Shown here piece after piece: positions 18,377 to 26,414 of a DNA stretch of 64,000 bases. The stretch covers positions 1 through 64,000 of the forward strand of contig CBDDTG010000033.1 in assembly GCA_965233665.1 (NCBI GenBank), given 5' to 3'. Within the stretch, counting starts at the first letter, position 1, and each line of letters begins with the position of its first letter. The DNA comes from Bacterioplanes sp965233665 (GTDB lineage: Bacteria > Pseudomonadota > Gammaproteobacteria > Pseudomonadales > Oceanobacteraceae). The position numbers and the translations under genes were made by a program. Below the pieces are notes generated by a model. It was not told the DNA's origin. It worked only from the letters and a program-made list of their open reading frames with translations, and did no database searches.

Positions 18377-19179
18377 GGCTGTTGCCCAGTTTGAAGCTGG
18401 CGAAAGTAGTTCAACTGGGTTTGCAGCGCTGCTTCACTGACGCCGGCATCAGCTAACCATTGCCGCGCTTGTTGCTCCTGACCAGCAAACACCAGTGCCA
18501 ATGCCGTCAGCTCGGCGACTGGCCGCGGGCACTGTTTGGGCACACTGCACAAGCGCTGCAGGCGCACGATGGCCAAGCGAGGTTGTTGCTGCAACAACGC
18601 CAGTAGCGCCAGGTTATAGCTGTGTTGCCAGGCTTGGGGTTGCCAGCGCTGCAACTGGTTAAACAAAGTTTGAGCTTGCTCCAGCCGGCCTTGCTGCAGC
18701 GCTAACCGTGCCTGCATGGCGGCGCAGTGCGACCAGCGCTCATCCAAGCTAATGTCGCTCAATGCCTGCGCTGCTGCTTGCCACTGGTGTTGATCCATCA
18801 ATTGCGCCGCCGAGGCACAGCGCTGGCCATGTGTTGGCCAAGGCTGCTGTTGCAACAAGGCCTCTGCTTGCTGCACCTCGCCATGACGCCGATACAACCA
18901 ATAAAGCGCTTGGCGACTGCCAGCATCGCCGTGGGCCGCCAGAGATTGACGATAAAGGCCAATGGCCAAGCCGGCGTTGCCCTGCTGCTCGGCCCGCTGA
19001 GCCAAGCGGAACAAGCGCTGTTCATCCGTCAAAGACGAAGTGGAAGCTGAGTTTGACGCCGAGCTTGAAGCCAGGCCAGAAGGTGAGCTGGAAGGCACAA
19101 CTGCGCAGCCCGTCAGCAAGCCCAGACCGAGCAGTGCCACTAATCTTGTCCATGATCTTGCCCAAAACGCCGCCTTCAT
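18373..19179 (-). CDS. tadD: TadD-like TPR lipoprotein
   Basis: The protein has 268 residues with a lipoprotein signal ending LLTGC (Cys25). A Ser-rich linker follows, then tetratricopeptide-like helical repeats (AQRAEQQGNAGLAIGLYRQSLA, ALYWLYRRHGEVQQAEALL and on to ~260). TadD is the pilotin-like outer-membrane lipoprotein that helps secretin assembly in tad systems. Both ends overlap neighbours by 4 nt. The sequence is unusually Gln/Leu/Ala rich, as are most tad genes here. Confidence 0.8.
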   Translation of the reverse strand: MKAAFWARSWTRLVALLGLGLLTGCAVVPSSSPSGLASSSASNSASTSSLTDEQRLFRLAQRAEQQGNAGLAIGLYRQSLAAHGDAGSRQALYWLYRRHGEVQQAEALLQQQPWPTHGQRCASAAQLMDQHQWQAAAQALSDISLDERWSHCAAMQARLALQQGRLEQAQTLFNQLQRWQPQAWQHSYNLALLALLQQQPRLAIVRLQRLCSVPKQCPRPVAELTALALVFAGQEQQARQWLADAGVSEAALQTQLNYFRQLQTGQQP

Positions 19180-20003
19180 GCACCGCCTCCCAGCTGGCGT
19201 AACAACATCACCAGCGCCGGACCGGCCAGTACCACCACCAACGGCAAAATAATGAACAACATTAAAGGCAGCGCCATTTGCCCGGGTACCCGTGCCATGC
19301 GCTCTTCCACTTCTAACAAATACAGGCTGCGACTGTGCTGACCCAACTCGCGCAAGCCGGCCGCCAGCGGCGTGCCATAATCATCGGCTTGGCTAATCAG
19401 CCAACTGAGCTGGCGAAAGTCCTCTAATGGAATGCGCTCCGCCAAGCGGGCAAAGGCTAAGCGCCGTGCACTCATCACCCGCAAATCGTCATTTAAGCGC
19501 TGTAAGTGGCTGGCCAGGGCTGGTTGTAAAGCTTTGACTTCGCGCGCCAAGCGCGGCAAGGCCTGATCCAGCGTAAGGCCCGCCTCCAAACACAAAGCCA
19601 ATAACTGCATCAGCTCTGGTAGTTGCGCGCGACTGTCGCGCAAGGTTTTTTGGGCGCGCTGGCGCAACACAAAATCGGGCAACATCTGCACAACTACCAA
19701 AGCCACCAGCATCAGTGAATACTCACTTACTTGACTCGATTGTGGCCACAAAAGCCACGCTGCCAGTACCGCCAAGATCGCTTTGGCGCTCCAAAAGGCC
19801 GTGCCCAACCAAGGTTGAGTTAAAGCGGCGACTTGAGCATGGCGCTGCATCGCCGCTGGCAAAGGCAGCCACCAGGGCTTAACCGAGCGACTGGCATCTA
19901 GGGGCCTTAGGCGTCGCAGCCAGCGCTGACGCCAGCTTTGCTGGACAGCCGCCAGGGCCGACAAAGCCAGGCCCAACGCCAACAGGGTGGTCGCCAGAGT
20001 CAT
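19176..20003 (-). CDS. tadC: TadC inner-membrane platform protein
   Basis: 275 residues with the type II secretion F (GspF/T2SSF) domain: an N-terminal hydrophobic helix, then AQLPELMQLLALCLEAGLTLDQALPRLA. It carries the typical FRQLSWLISQADDYGTPLAAGLREL and C-terminal paired membrane helices (MALPLMLFIILPLVVVLAGPA). TadB and TadC form the inner-membrane platform that couples the CpaF motor to pilin extrusion. The start overlaps the tadB stop by 4 nt. Confidence 0.9.
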   Translation of the reverse strand: MTLATTLLALGLALSALAAVQQSWRQRWLRRLRPLDASRSVKPWWLPLPAAMQRHAQVAALTQPWLGTAFWSAKAILAVLAAWLLWPQSSQVSEYSLMLVALVVVQMLPDFVLRQRAQKTLRDSRAQLPELMQLLALCLEAGLTLDQALPRLAREVKALQPALASHLQRLNDDLRVMSARRLAFARLAERIPLEDFRQLSWLISQADDYGTPLAAGLRELGQHSRSLYLLEVEERMARVPGQMALPLMLFIILPLVVVLAGPALVMLLRQLGGGA

Positions 20004-20899
20004 CCACCGGCCCTCATCAGCATCACACGAATCGAGGCCAAGCCGGCGACGATGCTGATCGCGGCATAGGCCAGCATCGACCGCCCTGTGTCGTCGTGCA
20101 GTAAAAACTGCACATGGCGCGGACTGAGCAAGAACAAGCCGATAAACATCAACAGCGGTATCGCCGCCACCACATTAGCGGCCATGCGCGGCTCACTGGT
20201 GAGGGTGTTGAGTTTTTGCTGACTTTGACGCTGTTGCTTAAGTTGCTGGCTCTGACTGGTCAGCACCTGACTTAAGCGCCCACCGGTTTCCATGTTGAGC
20301 GTCAGTGCCAGAGAAAAGAAACGGTAACTGCGCAGCGGTAAGCGCTCGCCCGCTTGCTCCAGTACCTGTTCAACGGGATCGCCAATGCGTAAGCGTTGCA
20401 GCAACCAGGTGAACTCCTGCTGCAGCGGCGCCGCCAGCTCCTCGTTGATGTGCAATAACGCTTGCTGCAGCCCCAGGCCTGCGGCCGTAGCGCGGGCTAA
20501 TTGCTCCAGTGCTTGCGGTAGTTGACGCTCACATTGCGCCAGCCAGCGACGCTGATAAACAGCGAACAGCCCCCAGCTCAGCAGCAGCGCCAATGGCGGC
20601 CATGCCCACATGAAGCCCAGTTGTTGGCGCCATAGCGACAGGCACAATACCCCTGCCAGCAACACCAGCTGCGCCAACCACCACGGACGTTGGCACTGCT
20701 GCCACACGGCCGGTGCAGGCAAGAGCCCCAGGCGTTGTAAGCGCTGGCGCCCATCACGGCGCGCCAATAACGTTACCTCTGCCTTTTGCTCAGTCTGCTG
20801 AAGGCTGGCCAAGCGCCGACGCCAAGGGCGGCGACGCCATTCCAATAGCGCCGCCAGCGACAACAACAAAAGCCCTAGAGCGAGCAACCAACTGCTCAT
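20000..20899 (-). CDS. tadB: TadB inner-membrane platform protein
   Basis: 299 residues from the ATG at 20899, which overlaps the cpaF stop as ATGA; an in-frame ATG 21 nt upstream is less likely. A T2SSF domain is visible: LPQALEQLARATAAGLGLQQALLHI, GDPVEQVLEQAGERLPL and FFSLALTLNMETGGRLSQVL. Membrane helices lie at about 45-90 and at the C-terminus. The gene pairs with tadC in the usual order cpaF-tadB-tadC and serves as the second half of the platform. Confidence 0.9.
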   Translation of the reverse strand: MSSWLLALGLLLLSLAALLEWRRRPWRRRLASLQQTEQKAEVTLLARRDGRQRLQRLGLLPAPAVWQQCQRPWWLAQLVLLAGVLCLSLWRQQLGFMWAWPPLALLLSWGLFAVYQRRWLAQCERQLPQALEQLARATAAGLGLQQALLHINEELAAPLQQEFTWLLQRLRIGDPVEQVLEQAGERLPLRSYRFFSLALTLNMETGGRLSQVLTSQSQQLKQQRQSQQKLNTLTSEPRMAANVVAAIPLLMFIGLFLLSPRHVQFLLHDDTGRSMLAYAAISIVAGLASIRVMLMRAGG

Positions 20900-22305
20900 A
20901 CCGCCCCTCCGCCGGTACAACGCAATAACTCATCGGCCAGCCCCCAAGCCTGAGCCCGTTGCAGCAATTGCGGGCGCACGCCACTGGCTACAAACTGGCC
21001 ACCGTCCAATTCATCCAGGGCTTCAAAGCGAAACAGCTCTTGCAGCTGAATGGTGTCGGCTTCCATGCCACACACCTCACTGATGCGGGTTACCCGGCGA
21101 CGACCATCGCGGCCGCGGTTCACCTGCACCACCAAATCGAGTGCGCTGACCATTTGCCGGCGAATGGCCGCCAGCGGAATGTTGTTTTGCGTCATCAGCA
21201 GTAAGTTTTCTAGCCGCGTCAGCGCATCACTGGGGCTGTTGGCGTGCAGCGTCGACATAGAGCCATCGTGGCCGGTATTCATCGCCTGCATCATGTCGAA
21301 GGCTTCTAGTGAGCGAACTTCGCCCAACACAATGCGGTCTGGGCGCATGCGCAGCGCATTGATCAACAGCTCCTGCTGGCTAATGGCGGGCGTGCCCTCA
21401 GCGCTGGCCGGGCGCGTTTCCAGTCGCACCACATGGGGCTGTTGCAGTGCCAATTCAGCGGCGTCTTCGATGGTGACAATGCGTTCGCCGGCGTCGATGT
21501 TGAGCGACAAAGCGTTGAGCAACGAGGTTTTGCCGGCACCGGTACCGCCTGAAATTAAGATGTTGGCACGGCTGCGAGTGGCAATGCGCAGCAACGTGGC
21601 CATGTCGGCACTCATGGCGCCTAACTGCACCAAACGCGCTAAATCAAAGCCCTGGCGGTTAAATTTACGAATCGAAATGGTGGTGCCATCAAGGGCCAGC
21701 GGTGGGATGACAATATTGACCCGACTGCCATCCTCCAGGCGTGCATCCACCATGGGTTGGCTGTCATCAATGCGCCGCCCCACCGCCGCAGCAATGCGTC
21801 GCGCCACTTGGCGCACATGGGTTTCATCAAAGAAGGCCACCTCGGTTAACTGCAACTGGCCAAAGCGCTCGACATAGACCTGACCGGCGCCATTCACCAG
21901 CACATCGCTGACTTGCTCGTCGTCCAATAGCGGCTGCAGCGGGCCAAAACCGAGCATATCGTCGAGCAAAATGTCCGCCAGACGCTGCTGCTGCTGGCCA
22001 CTAAGCGGCAGTTTTAGCTCCGTCGCCAACTGCGTGGATTCACTCAATAAATGCTGGCGCAACGCCGGTCGTGCTAGTTGCAGCGCCGCACTGGCATCTA
22101 AGCGCTCGAGCAGGGTTTCACGTACCTGCTTCATCGCCTGAGTGAGCGCCGCCGCAGGCTTGCTGGCTGAAGTAAGCGCTGGCTTCTCAGTTGGCGATGA
22201 AGCAGGCGCCGATACCACAGCTGCTGCTGTTGTCGCAGGCGTAGTTGTGGGCGCACTTGCGGGCGTAGTTGCAGGTGTTGCAGGCGCAGAACGACGACCG
22301 AACAT
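20896..22305 (-). CDS. cpaF: CpaF/TadA secretion ATPase
   Basis: 469 residues. An Ala/Thr/Pro-rich N-terminal extension (~1-55) leads into the GspE-type ATPase. Walker A is SGGTGAGKTSLLN at about 252-262, followed by RIVTIEDAAEL. The Asp/His boxes are RMRPDRIVLGEVR and MNTGHDGSMSTLHANS. This cytoplasmic hexamer powers pilin polymerisation and, in TadA systems, may also drive retraction. ATG overlaps the cpaE stop by one base (TAATG). The repetitive Thr/Ala/Pro N-terminus is likely disordered. Confidence 0.92.
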   Translation of the reverse strand: MFGRRSAPATPATTPASAPTTTPATTAAAVVSAPASSPTEKPALTSASKPAAALTQAMKQVRETLLERLDASAALQLARPALRQHLLSESTQLATELKLPLSGQQQQRLADILLDDMLGFGPLQPLLDDEQVSDVLVNGAGQVYVERFGQLQLTEVAFFDETHVRQVARRIAAAVGRRIDDSQPMVDARLEDGSRVNIVIPPLALDGTTISIRKFNRQGFDLARLVQLGAMSADMATLLRIATRSRANILISGGTGAGKTSLLNALSLNIDAGERIVTIEDAAELALQQPHVVRLETRPASAEGTPAISQQELLINALRMRPDRIVLGEVRSLEAFDMMQAMNTGHDGSMSTLHANSPSDALTRLENLLLMTQNNIPLAAIRRQMVSALDLVVQVNRGRDGRRRVTRISEVCGMEADTIQLQELFRFEALDELDGGQFVASGVRPQLLQRAQAWGLADELLRCTGGGAV

Positions 22306-23483
22306 TAGCTCGCAGCTCCCGCACGCTTGAAGCCGTGCCTATTCAAACCAGGCAGCCACTTTGGCCGGCGCACGGGGCTGCCCAGCCAGTCTTGTTGGGC
22401 ACGCTGCAAGCTGCGGGCAAAGCGGCCACCGCCAAGGCGTTGGCCCAGCTCCTGTGCGCGTTGCAGGCGCTTGTCATAAGCCAGCCAGCTAACTTGCTGG
22501 TGGCTTAAGCCCGTATGTTTCAGTACTTCTTCTGGCAATAGGCTGCCGCGACCGTGAGCGCTATTGATCAGCCAGTGCACCTGGCCCTGACAGCCATTGG
22601 CCAACTCCAAGGTGCGCTGCATAGCGCGCACTCCGGCAATGCTTGCCTCAGCCACCAACAGCACATCGTTGGCCTGCTGCCACCAGGGAATGATGTCGGC
22701 ATCCTGCAGCTGATGGCTGGGCAAATCCCACAGCAGCGCACTGAACCAAGGCGCTAACTGCTGGCGCACATGCAGCAACTGCGCGCTGGTCAGCCAAGCC
22801 TGTTGGCTGGTGGTTTTAAATAGGGTTAAGCGCTCACTGATAGCGGTACCGGCGCGCTGCACTAACAGCTCATCGGCTTCTGCCTTGGCCGTCAGCAAAT
22901 TGGCAAACCCTGGGTTGGCTTCTTGACCTAAATACAAATCCAGAGCGCCGCCCAAGGCATTAATATCGACCAGGCCTAAATGCATGCCCACCTGTTCGGC
23001 TAGGTTACGGCTTAATTGCGCGGCAACACTGCTGGCACCCACGCCACCACTAACGCCACTCACCACAATTTGGCGGGTATGCAACGCCGTCAATGCAGCC
23101 CCTTGATCGTCCGTTAACATGGCGGACACATGCTGGCGCAACTCGCTTTCCGGACAAGGCAAAGGCAGGTAATCGCCCACGCCCAACGCGGTTAGGCGTT
23201 TAAAAAATGCGACATCCTGGCGCTGCCCTAATGCCAATACTCGGGTGTGCGAGGCACACACATCGGCCAACGCCAGCAAAGCGTCGATGGCGGCTTGCTC
23301 CTGTTCAAAGGCCGATAAATCGAGAATTAATAATTGCGGCGAGGCTTCGAGCTGATAGCGCTTATGGGCCTGGGTTAAATCTTGCCTTAAAACCTCAAAC
23401 TGCAATTGTGGCCGCGCCACTAAGATGGCATCGAGCATGGGTGCCGTGGCTTCGCTGTGCACATAGGCATGACAATGGTGCAT
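22305..23483 (-). CDS. cpaE: CpaE/TadZ pilus localisation ATPase-like protein
   Basis: 392 residues. The N-terminal ~125 residues form a receiver-like domain (LLILDLSAF, LGVGDYLPLPC). They are followed by a MinD/ParA fold with a deviant Walker A, SGGVGASS at ~145-152, that lacks the signature and catalytic lysines. Such loss is typical of TadZ/CpaE, which localises the pilus machine and may bind nucleotide without hydrolysis. The LGLVDINALGGALDLYLG and ALLWDLPSH segments mark the switch and Walker B regions, the latter with the Asp. It sits between cpaD and cpaF in standard order. Confidence 0.88.
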   Translation of the reverse strand: MHHCHAYVHSEATAPMLDAILVARPQLQFEVLRQDLTQAHKRYQLEASPQLLILDLSAFEQEQAAIDALLALADVCASHTRVLALGQRQDVAFFKRLTALGVGDYLPLPCPESELRQHVSAMLTDDQGAALTALHTRQIVVSGVSGGVGASSVAAQLSRNLAEQVGMHLGLVDINALGGALDLYLGQEANPGFANLLTAKAEADELLVQRAGTAISERLTLFKTTSQQAWLTSAQLLHVRQQLAPWFSALLWDLPSHQLQDADIIPWWQQANDVLLVAEASIAGVRAMQRTLELANGCQGQVHWLINSAHGRGSLLPEEVLKHTGLSHQQVSWLAYDKRLQRAQELGQRLGGGRFARSLQRAQQDWLGSPVRRPKWLPGLNRHGFKRAGAAS

Positions 23484-23485
23484 GG

Positions 23486-24010
23486 TTATCTGCCCTCCAG
23501 CGTTAAGTTGGTGCGACGATCGCCGGGTAAATCGCGTTGCTCACGCTGATATTCCAACGCCCGCACAGCGTCGCGACCATGTTGGCCTCGCGCCAGCGCA
23601 TCGCCGTGAAACGCATGGCGGGGCTGATCGAGCATTTGCAATAAGTTGCTGCGGTTGGCACAGCCCAGCTGTTGCTGACAATGCAGTTTCTGTGGCTCAA
23701 ACCATTCCACCAGTGCTACCAAGCGATACTGTTCGTCTTTAATGAGCCGCGCGGCTAAATCGTGGCGCACTTGCATTTGCTCATCGGCCACGCCCATGGC
23801 TTTTAGCTTTTCAATCACAGTCGTTGGCATCTTCCCTTGGGCTGGGGCCAATACGATGCTGAACTTTTCTAATTGCGTCTGACTTTGCAAAAATTGGGTG
23901 AGCTCTGAGCTATCATCAGTCATCGCAAAGCGCTGCTGCTTCACTGCCAACTGTGGCTGAGCCATAACAACACCAGACAGCAACAGCCATAAAAAACATA
24001 ATTTATTCAT
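23486..24010 (-). CDS. cpaD: CpaD-like pilus assembly protein
   Basis: 174 residues from the ATG at 24010; a longer frame from 24106 would intrude into cpaC. A signal peptide (MNKLCFLWLLLSGVVMAQ) is present. The C-terminal part has the CpaD pattern: LGCANRSNLLQMLDQPRHAFHGDALARGQ, close to the family's GCA..NLA.mV.dPrDL motif, then ALEYQRE. CpaD proteins are periplasmic or outer-membrane factors required for tad pili, probably assisting secretin CpaC. The product is shorter than alphaproteobacterial CpaD. It overlaps neither neighbour but lies only 7 bp after cpaC. Confidence 0.72.
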   Translation of the reverse strand: MNKLCFLWLLLSGVVMAQPQLAVKQQRFAMTDDSSELTQFLQSQTQLEKFSIVLAPAQGKMPTTVIEKLKAMGVADEQMQVRHDLAARLIKDEQYRLVALVEWFEPQKLHCQQQLGCANRSNLLQMLDQPRHAFHGDALARGQHGRDAVRALEYQREQRDLPGDRRTNLTLEGR

Positions 24011-24017
24011 TGGCGTC

Positions 24018-25295
24018 CTAATAAATAAAATCGGGTCGACCGGAAACTTCCAGTGGCGTTTTAACGGCCTGCTCGCTGTAGGTATCGCCCCACAACAAGC
24101 GTTCAAACTGGGAATTTAATTTAAGATTTTGACCGGGTAACTGGTAGTTATCCTGGGCCGTTGGCTCAACTGCGTAGGCGGTGACGATAATGACCAACTC
24201 GGTTTCTTCACGGCGAAAGTCTTCACTGCGAAACAGCGCCCCTAGCACAGGTATGTCGCCTAAAAACGGCAACTTGCTGATGCTGCTGACATCATTGGCT
24301 TGGATTAAGCCCGCTAAAGCAAAGCTTTCGCCGGAGGCCAGCTCAACGGTGGTTTCCGCACTGCGCACCTGCAGCGACGGCGCCAATAAGCCTGTGCTGC
24401 CTAAGTTCACCTCAGTGCTTAAATTGGAGACCTCGGGCCGCACTTTTAACCGAATGCGATCGCCTTCCATCACCGTTGGGCGCATATCCAAGCGCACACC
24501 GTAATCACGAAAATCGACGGTATAGGTGTTTAAATCCGGATCAGGAATGGTATATGGAAAACTGCCACCGGCATGAAACGTCGCTTCTTCGCCACTCATG
24601 GCCGTCAGATTCGGCTCTGCCAATACTTTCGCTAAGCCTTCCTCGGCCAATGCATCCAACACCCCAGTCAACGGATTATCAAACGCGGTTAAGCCAAACA
24701 AATCCATTTCAACCGGGCGCTTAAAAAAGTTAATTTGGCCATTGCTTAGCGTTCCCCATTTGATGCCTAACTGATTGCTGACATCCCGTTTTACTTCGGC
24801 AATGCGCAAGCGAATATTGACCTGGTGGGGAATATCCAAATGAATGTCATTGACCACGTCTTCCGGCTCTTCAACATAGGCTTGAGCCAAGGCCAGCATG
24901 GATTCGATCGCCGTCGAAGACGTGCTACTGCCCGTTAATACCAGTTTGCGACCGTGCTCGCTCACGCTCACCTGAGCCTTCGGAAACTGTTGCTTTAAAC
25001 TCTGGCGCAACGCTTCGATATTGCTGCGCACTTTAACACTGGCCTGATAAATCGGTCGCTGAGCATTGTCTAAAACAAACACGTCGGTATCGCCATACGC
25101 CTTGCCGTATACAAATAAGGAACGGCTGGCCGGAAGCTGGTAATTTGCCACATTAGGATCGGCAACAAAGACGGTTTTAGCATCTTCTGGCAAGGTCACT
25201 AATTGGCCTTTGCCAACGCTGAGCTTAAGCTCATTGGCAGATACCTGACAGCAGGCAATCGCGGCCATCGCCACTAGCCAAACGGGTTTAAACAA
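24018..25295 (-). CDS. cpaC: CpaC/RcpA outer-membrane secretin
   Basis: The best start is TTG at 25295, because AGGAGAG sits 5 nt upstream and it gives a clean signal peptide (FKPVWLVAMAAIACCQVSA). A longer ATG frame from 25379 would overlap cpaB. The ~425-residue product has the N-terminal pilus-type domain (LSVGKGQLVTLPEDAKTVFVADP), a BON-like segment and the secretin core ending ISKLPFLGDIPVLGALFRS, then TELVIIVTAY. It forms the outer-membrane channel of the tad pilus. Gap to cpaB is 49 bp. Confidence 0.9.
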   Translation of the reverse strand: MFKPVWLVAMAAIACCQVSANELKLSVGKGQLVTLPEDAKTVFVADPNVANYQLPASRSLFVYGKAYGDTDVFVLDNAQRPIYQASVKVRSNIEALRQSLKQQFPKAQVSVSEHGRKLVLTGSSTSSTAIESMLALAQAYVEEPEDVVNDIHLDIPHQVNIRLRIAEVKRDVSNQLGIKWGTLSNGQINFFKRPVEMDLFGLTAFDNPLTGVLDALAEEGLAKVLAEPNLTAMSGEEATFHAGGSFPYTIPDPDLNTYTVDFRDYGVRLDMRPTVMEGDRIRLKVRPEVSNLSTEVNLGSTGLLAPSLQVRSAETTVELASGESFALAGLIQANDVSSISKLPFLGDIPVLGALFRSEDFRREETELVIIVTAYAVEPTAQDNYQLPGQNLKLNSQFERLLWGDTYSEQAVKTPLEVSGRPDFIY

Positions 25296-25344
25296 AATTT
25301 CTCTCCTGCGAAGGGCATCGCATTTATCTGGGTAACACTCAGGT

Positions 25345-26214
25345 TTATAAACCACCGGATACTTCGCGCTCTTCACCACGAATTAAATAGGTGTTTTGAT
25401 CCAGGCCATCTTGCTTGGTCTCGGGAAATAAATCGCTGGCCTTGCTGGCCGATAAGCCATGCGAGCGATCCTGTGGATGACGCAAACTCACGCTCAACAC
25501 CCCCATTGAGCCGGACATTTGCTCCGCCAGTGGCAGGCGCACCGCCTGCTCGGGCGTGGTTTCAAAAGTCACCGTGACATGGCGTAAGCGCTTGCCATCG
25601 CCCAACTCCTCCGCCTGATACTGGGCAGCGCCGGCAAATTGATTAATCGCCAGAACGCGAATATCGCTGGCCACCACCGATGAGCGCCAAGTACGAAAAT
25701 CACGTTTACTAGGGTTAGAATCCACCGACTGGCGCCATTGCTGAGCTTGAGTCGTCACAATTAAATCGACATGATCCCCTGGCGATATTAAGCCATCACT
25801 GATGGCCGACGGTTTCATACGCACCGATACCGCGCGCTTACCCGGTGCCACTGCCAAAGCCAAAAAGCCACTTTCACCCACGCTGACCAGCTGATTTTCA
25901 TACACAGGCTCACCGGCGGTTAACGGCTGGCGCACGGCGGCACCCGCCACCGTTTGCAACCACTTTTGGCGCTCATCCGCACTGGCGGCACTGATAACAC
26001 CCGACAATTGTCCTTGCTGCCACTGCTGCGCCGACACGATTTGCCATTGCAAGTTATTTTGATTTAACAAACCACCGGCAGACAGTTCGGTCGTCGTTGT
26101 TAATACCTGACGCTCAGGCTCGACATTGGCTGAGCTGTCGGCGCTGCCCAATGTCAATGCCAAACCGAGTGCAGAGCAGCCCAGGCCGGCATAAATCAAC
26201 CAGCTGCGCTTCAT
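25345..26214 (-). CDS. cpaB: CpaB/RcpC pilus assembly protein
   Basis: 289 residues with an N-terminal membrane anchor (SWLIYAGLGCSALGLALTLG) and an SAF/antifreeze-type domain. RcpC/CpaB motifs include LTAGEPVYENQLV, LALAVAPGKRAVSVRM and DGLISPGDHVDLIVTT. This inner-membrane protein links platform and secretin through the periplasm. The ATG follows the flp stop directly. The C-terminal part, with SVSLRHPQDR and YLIRGEERE, also fits RcpC. Confidence 0.88.
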   Translation of the reverse strand: MKRSWLIYAGLGCSALGLALTLGSADSSANVEPERQVLTTTTELSAGGLLNQNNLQWQIVSAQQWQQGQLSGVISAASADERQKWLQTVAGAAVRQPLTAGEPVYENQLVSVGESGFLALAVAPGKRAVSVRMKPSAISDGLISPGDHVDLIVTTQAQQWRQSVDSNPSKRDFRTWRSSVVASDIRVLAINQFAGAAQYQAEELGDGKRLRHVTVTFETTPEQAVRLPLAEQMSGSMGVLSVSLRHPQDRSHGLSASKASDLFPETKQDGLDQNTYLIRGEEREVSGGL

Positions 26215-26403
26215 TTATTCGCCGCCTTCAGCGATGGTGCTTTCTACCCGACTAAACGCCGAATCAATGGCATTACGCAGTGGCCCTTCATCACCGGCGA
26301 CGGCAAATAATGTTGCCGCCAATGCCGCAGCAAGAATTGCATATTCAATGGCGGTCACTCCGCGTTGGCGGCGTAGTCGTGGCGCTAATGTGCGAGTGCT
26401 CAT
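26215..26403 (-). CDS. flp: Flp type IVb major pilin
   Basis: 62 residues. The leader ends RRQRG, then VTAIEYAILAAALAATLFAVAG, with Glu at +5 and Tyr at +6 after the cleavage glycine as in all Flp pilins. The short C-terminal tail is also typical. It is the likely structural subunit of the adhesive tad pilus. The gene starts 11 bp after the giant lipoprotein gene and abuts cpaB. Only one flp copy is seen, and no prepilin peptidase (tadV/cpaA) is present in the window. Confidence 0.92.
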   Translation of the reverse strand: MSTRTLAPRLRRQRGVTAIEYAILAAALAATLFAVAGDEGPLRNAIDSAFSRVESTIAEGGE

Positions 26404-26414
26404 ATTCCGTCCCC

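Noticed and set aside
21050..21877. Long plus-strand frame of 275 codons opposite cpaF
   Set aside because: Antisense shadow of a GC-rich gene; Ser/Arg-rich translation without family match, while the minus-strand CpaF motifs are complete.
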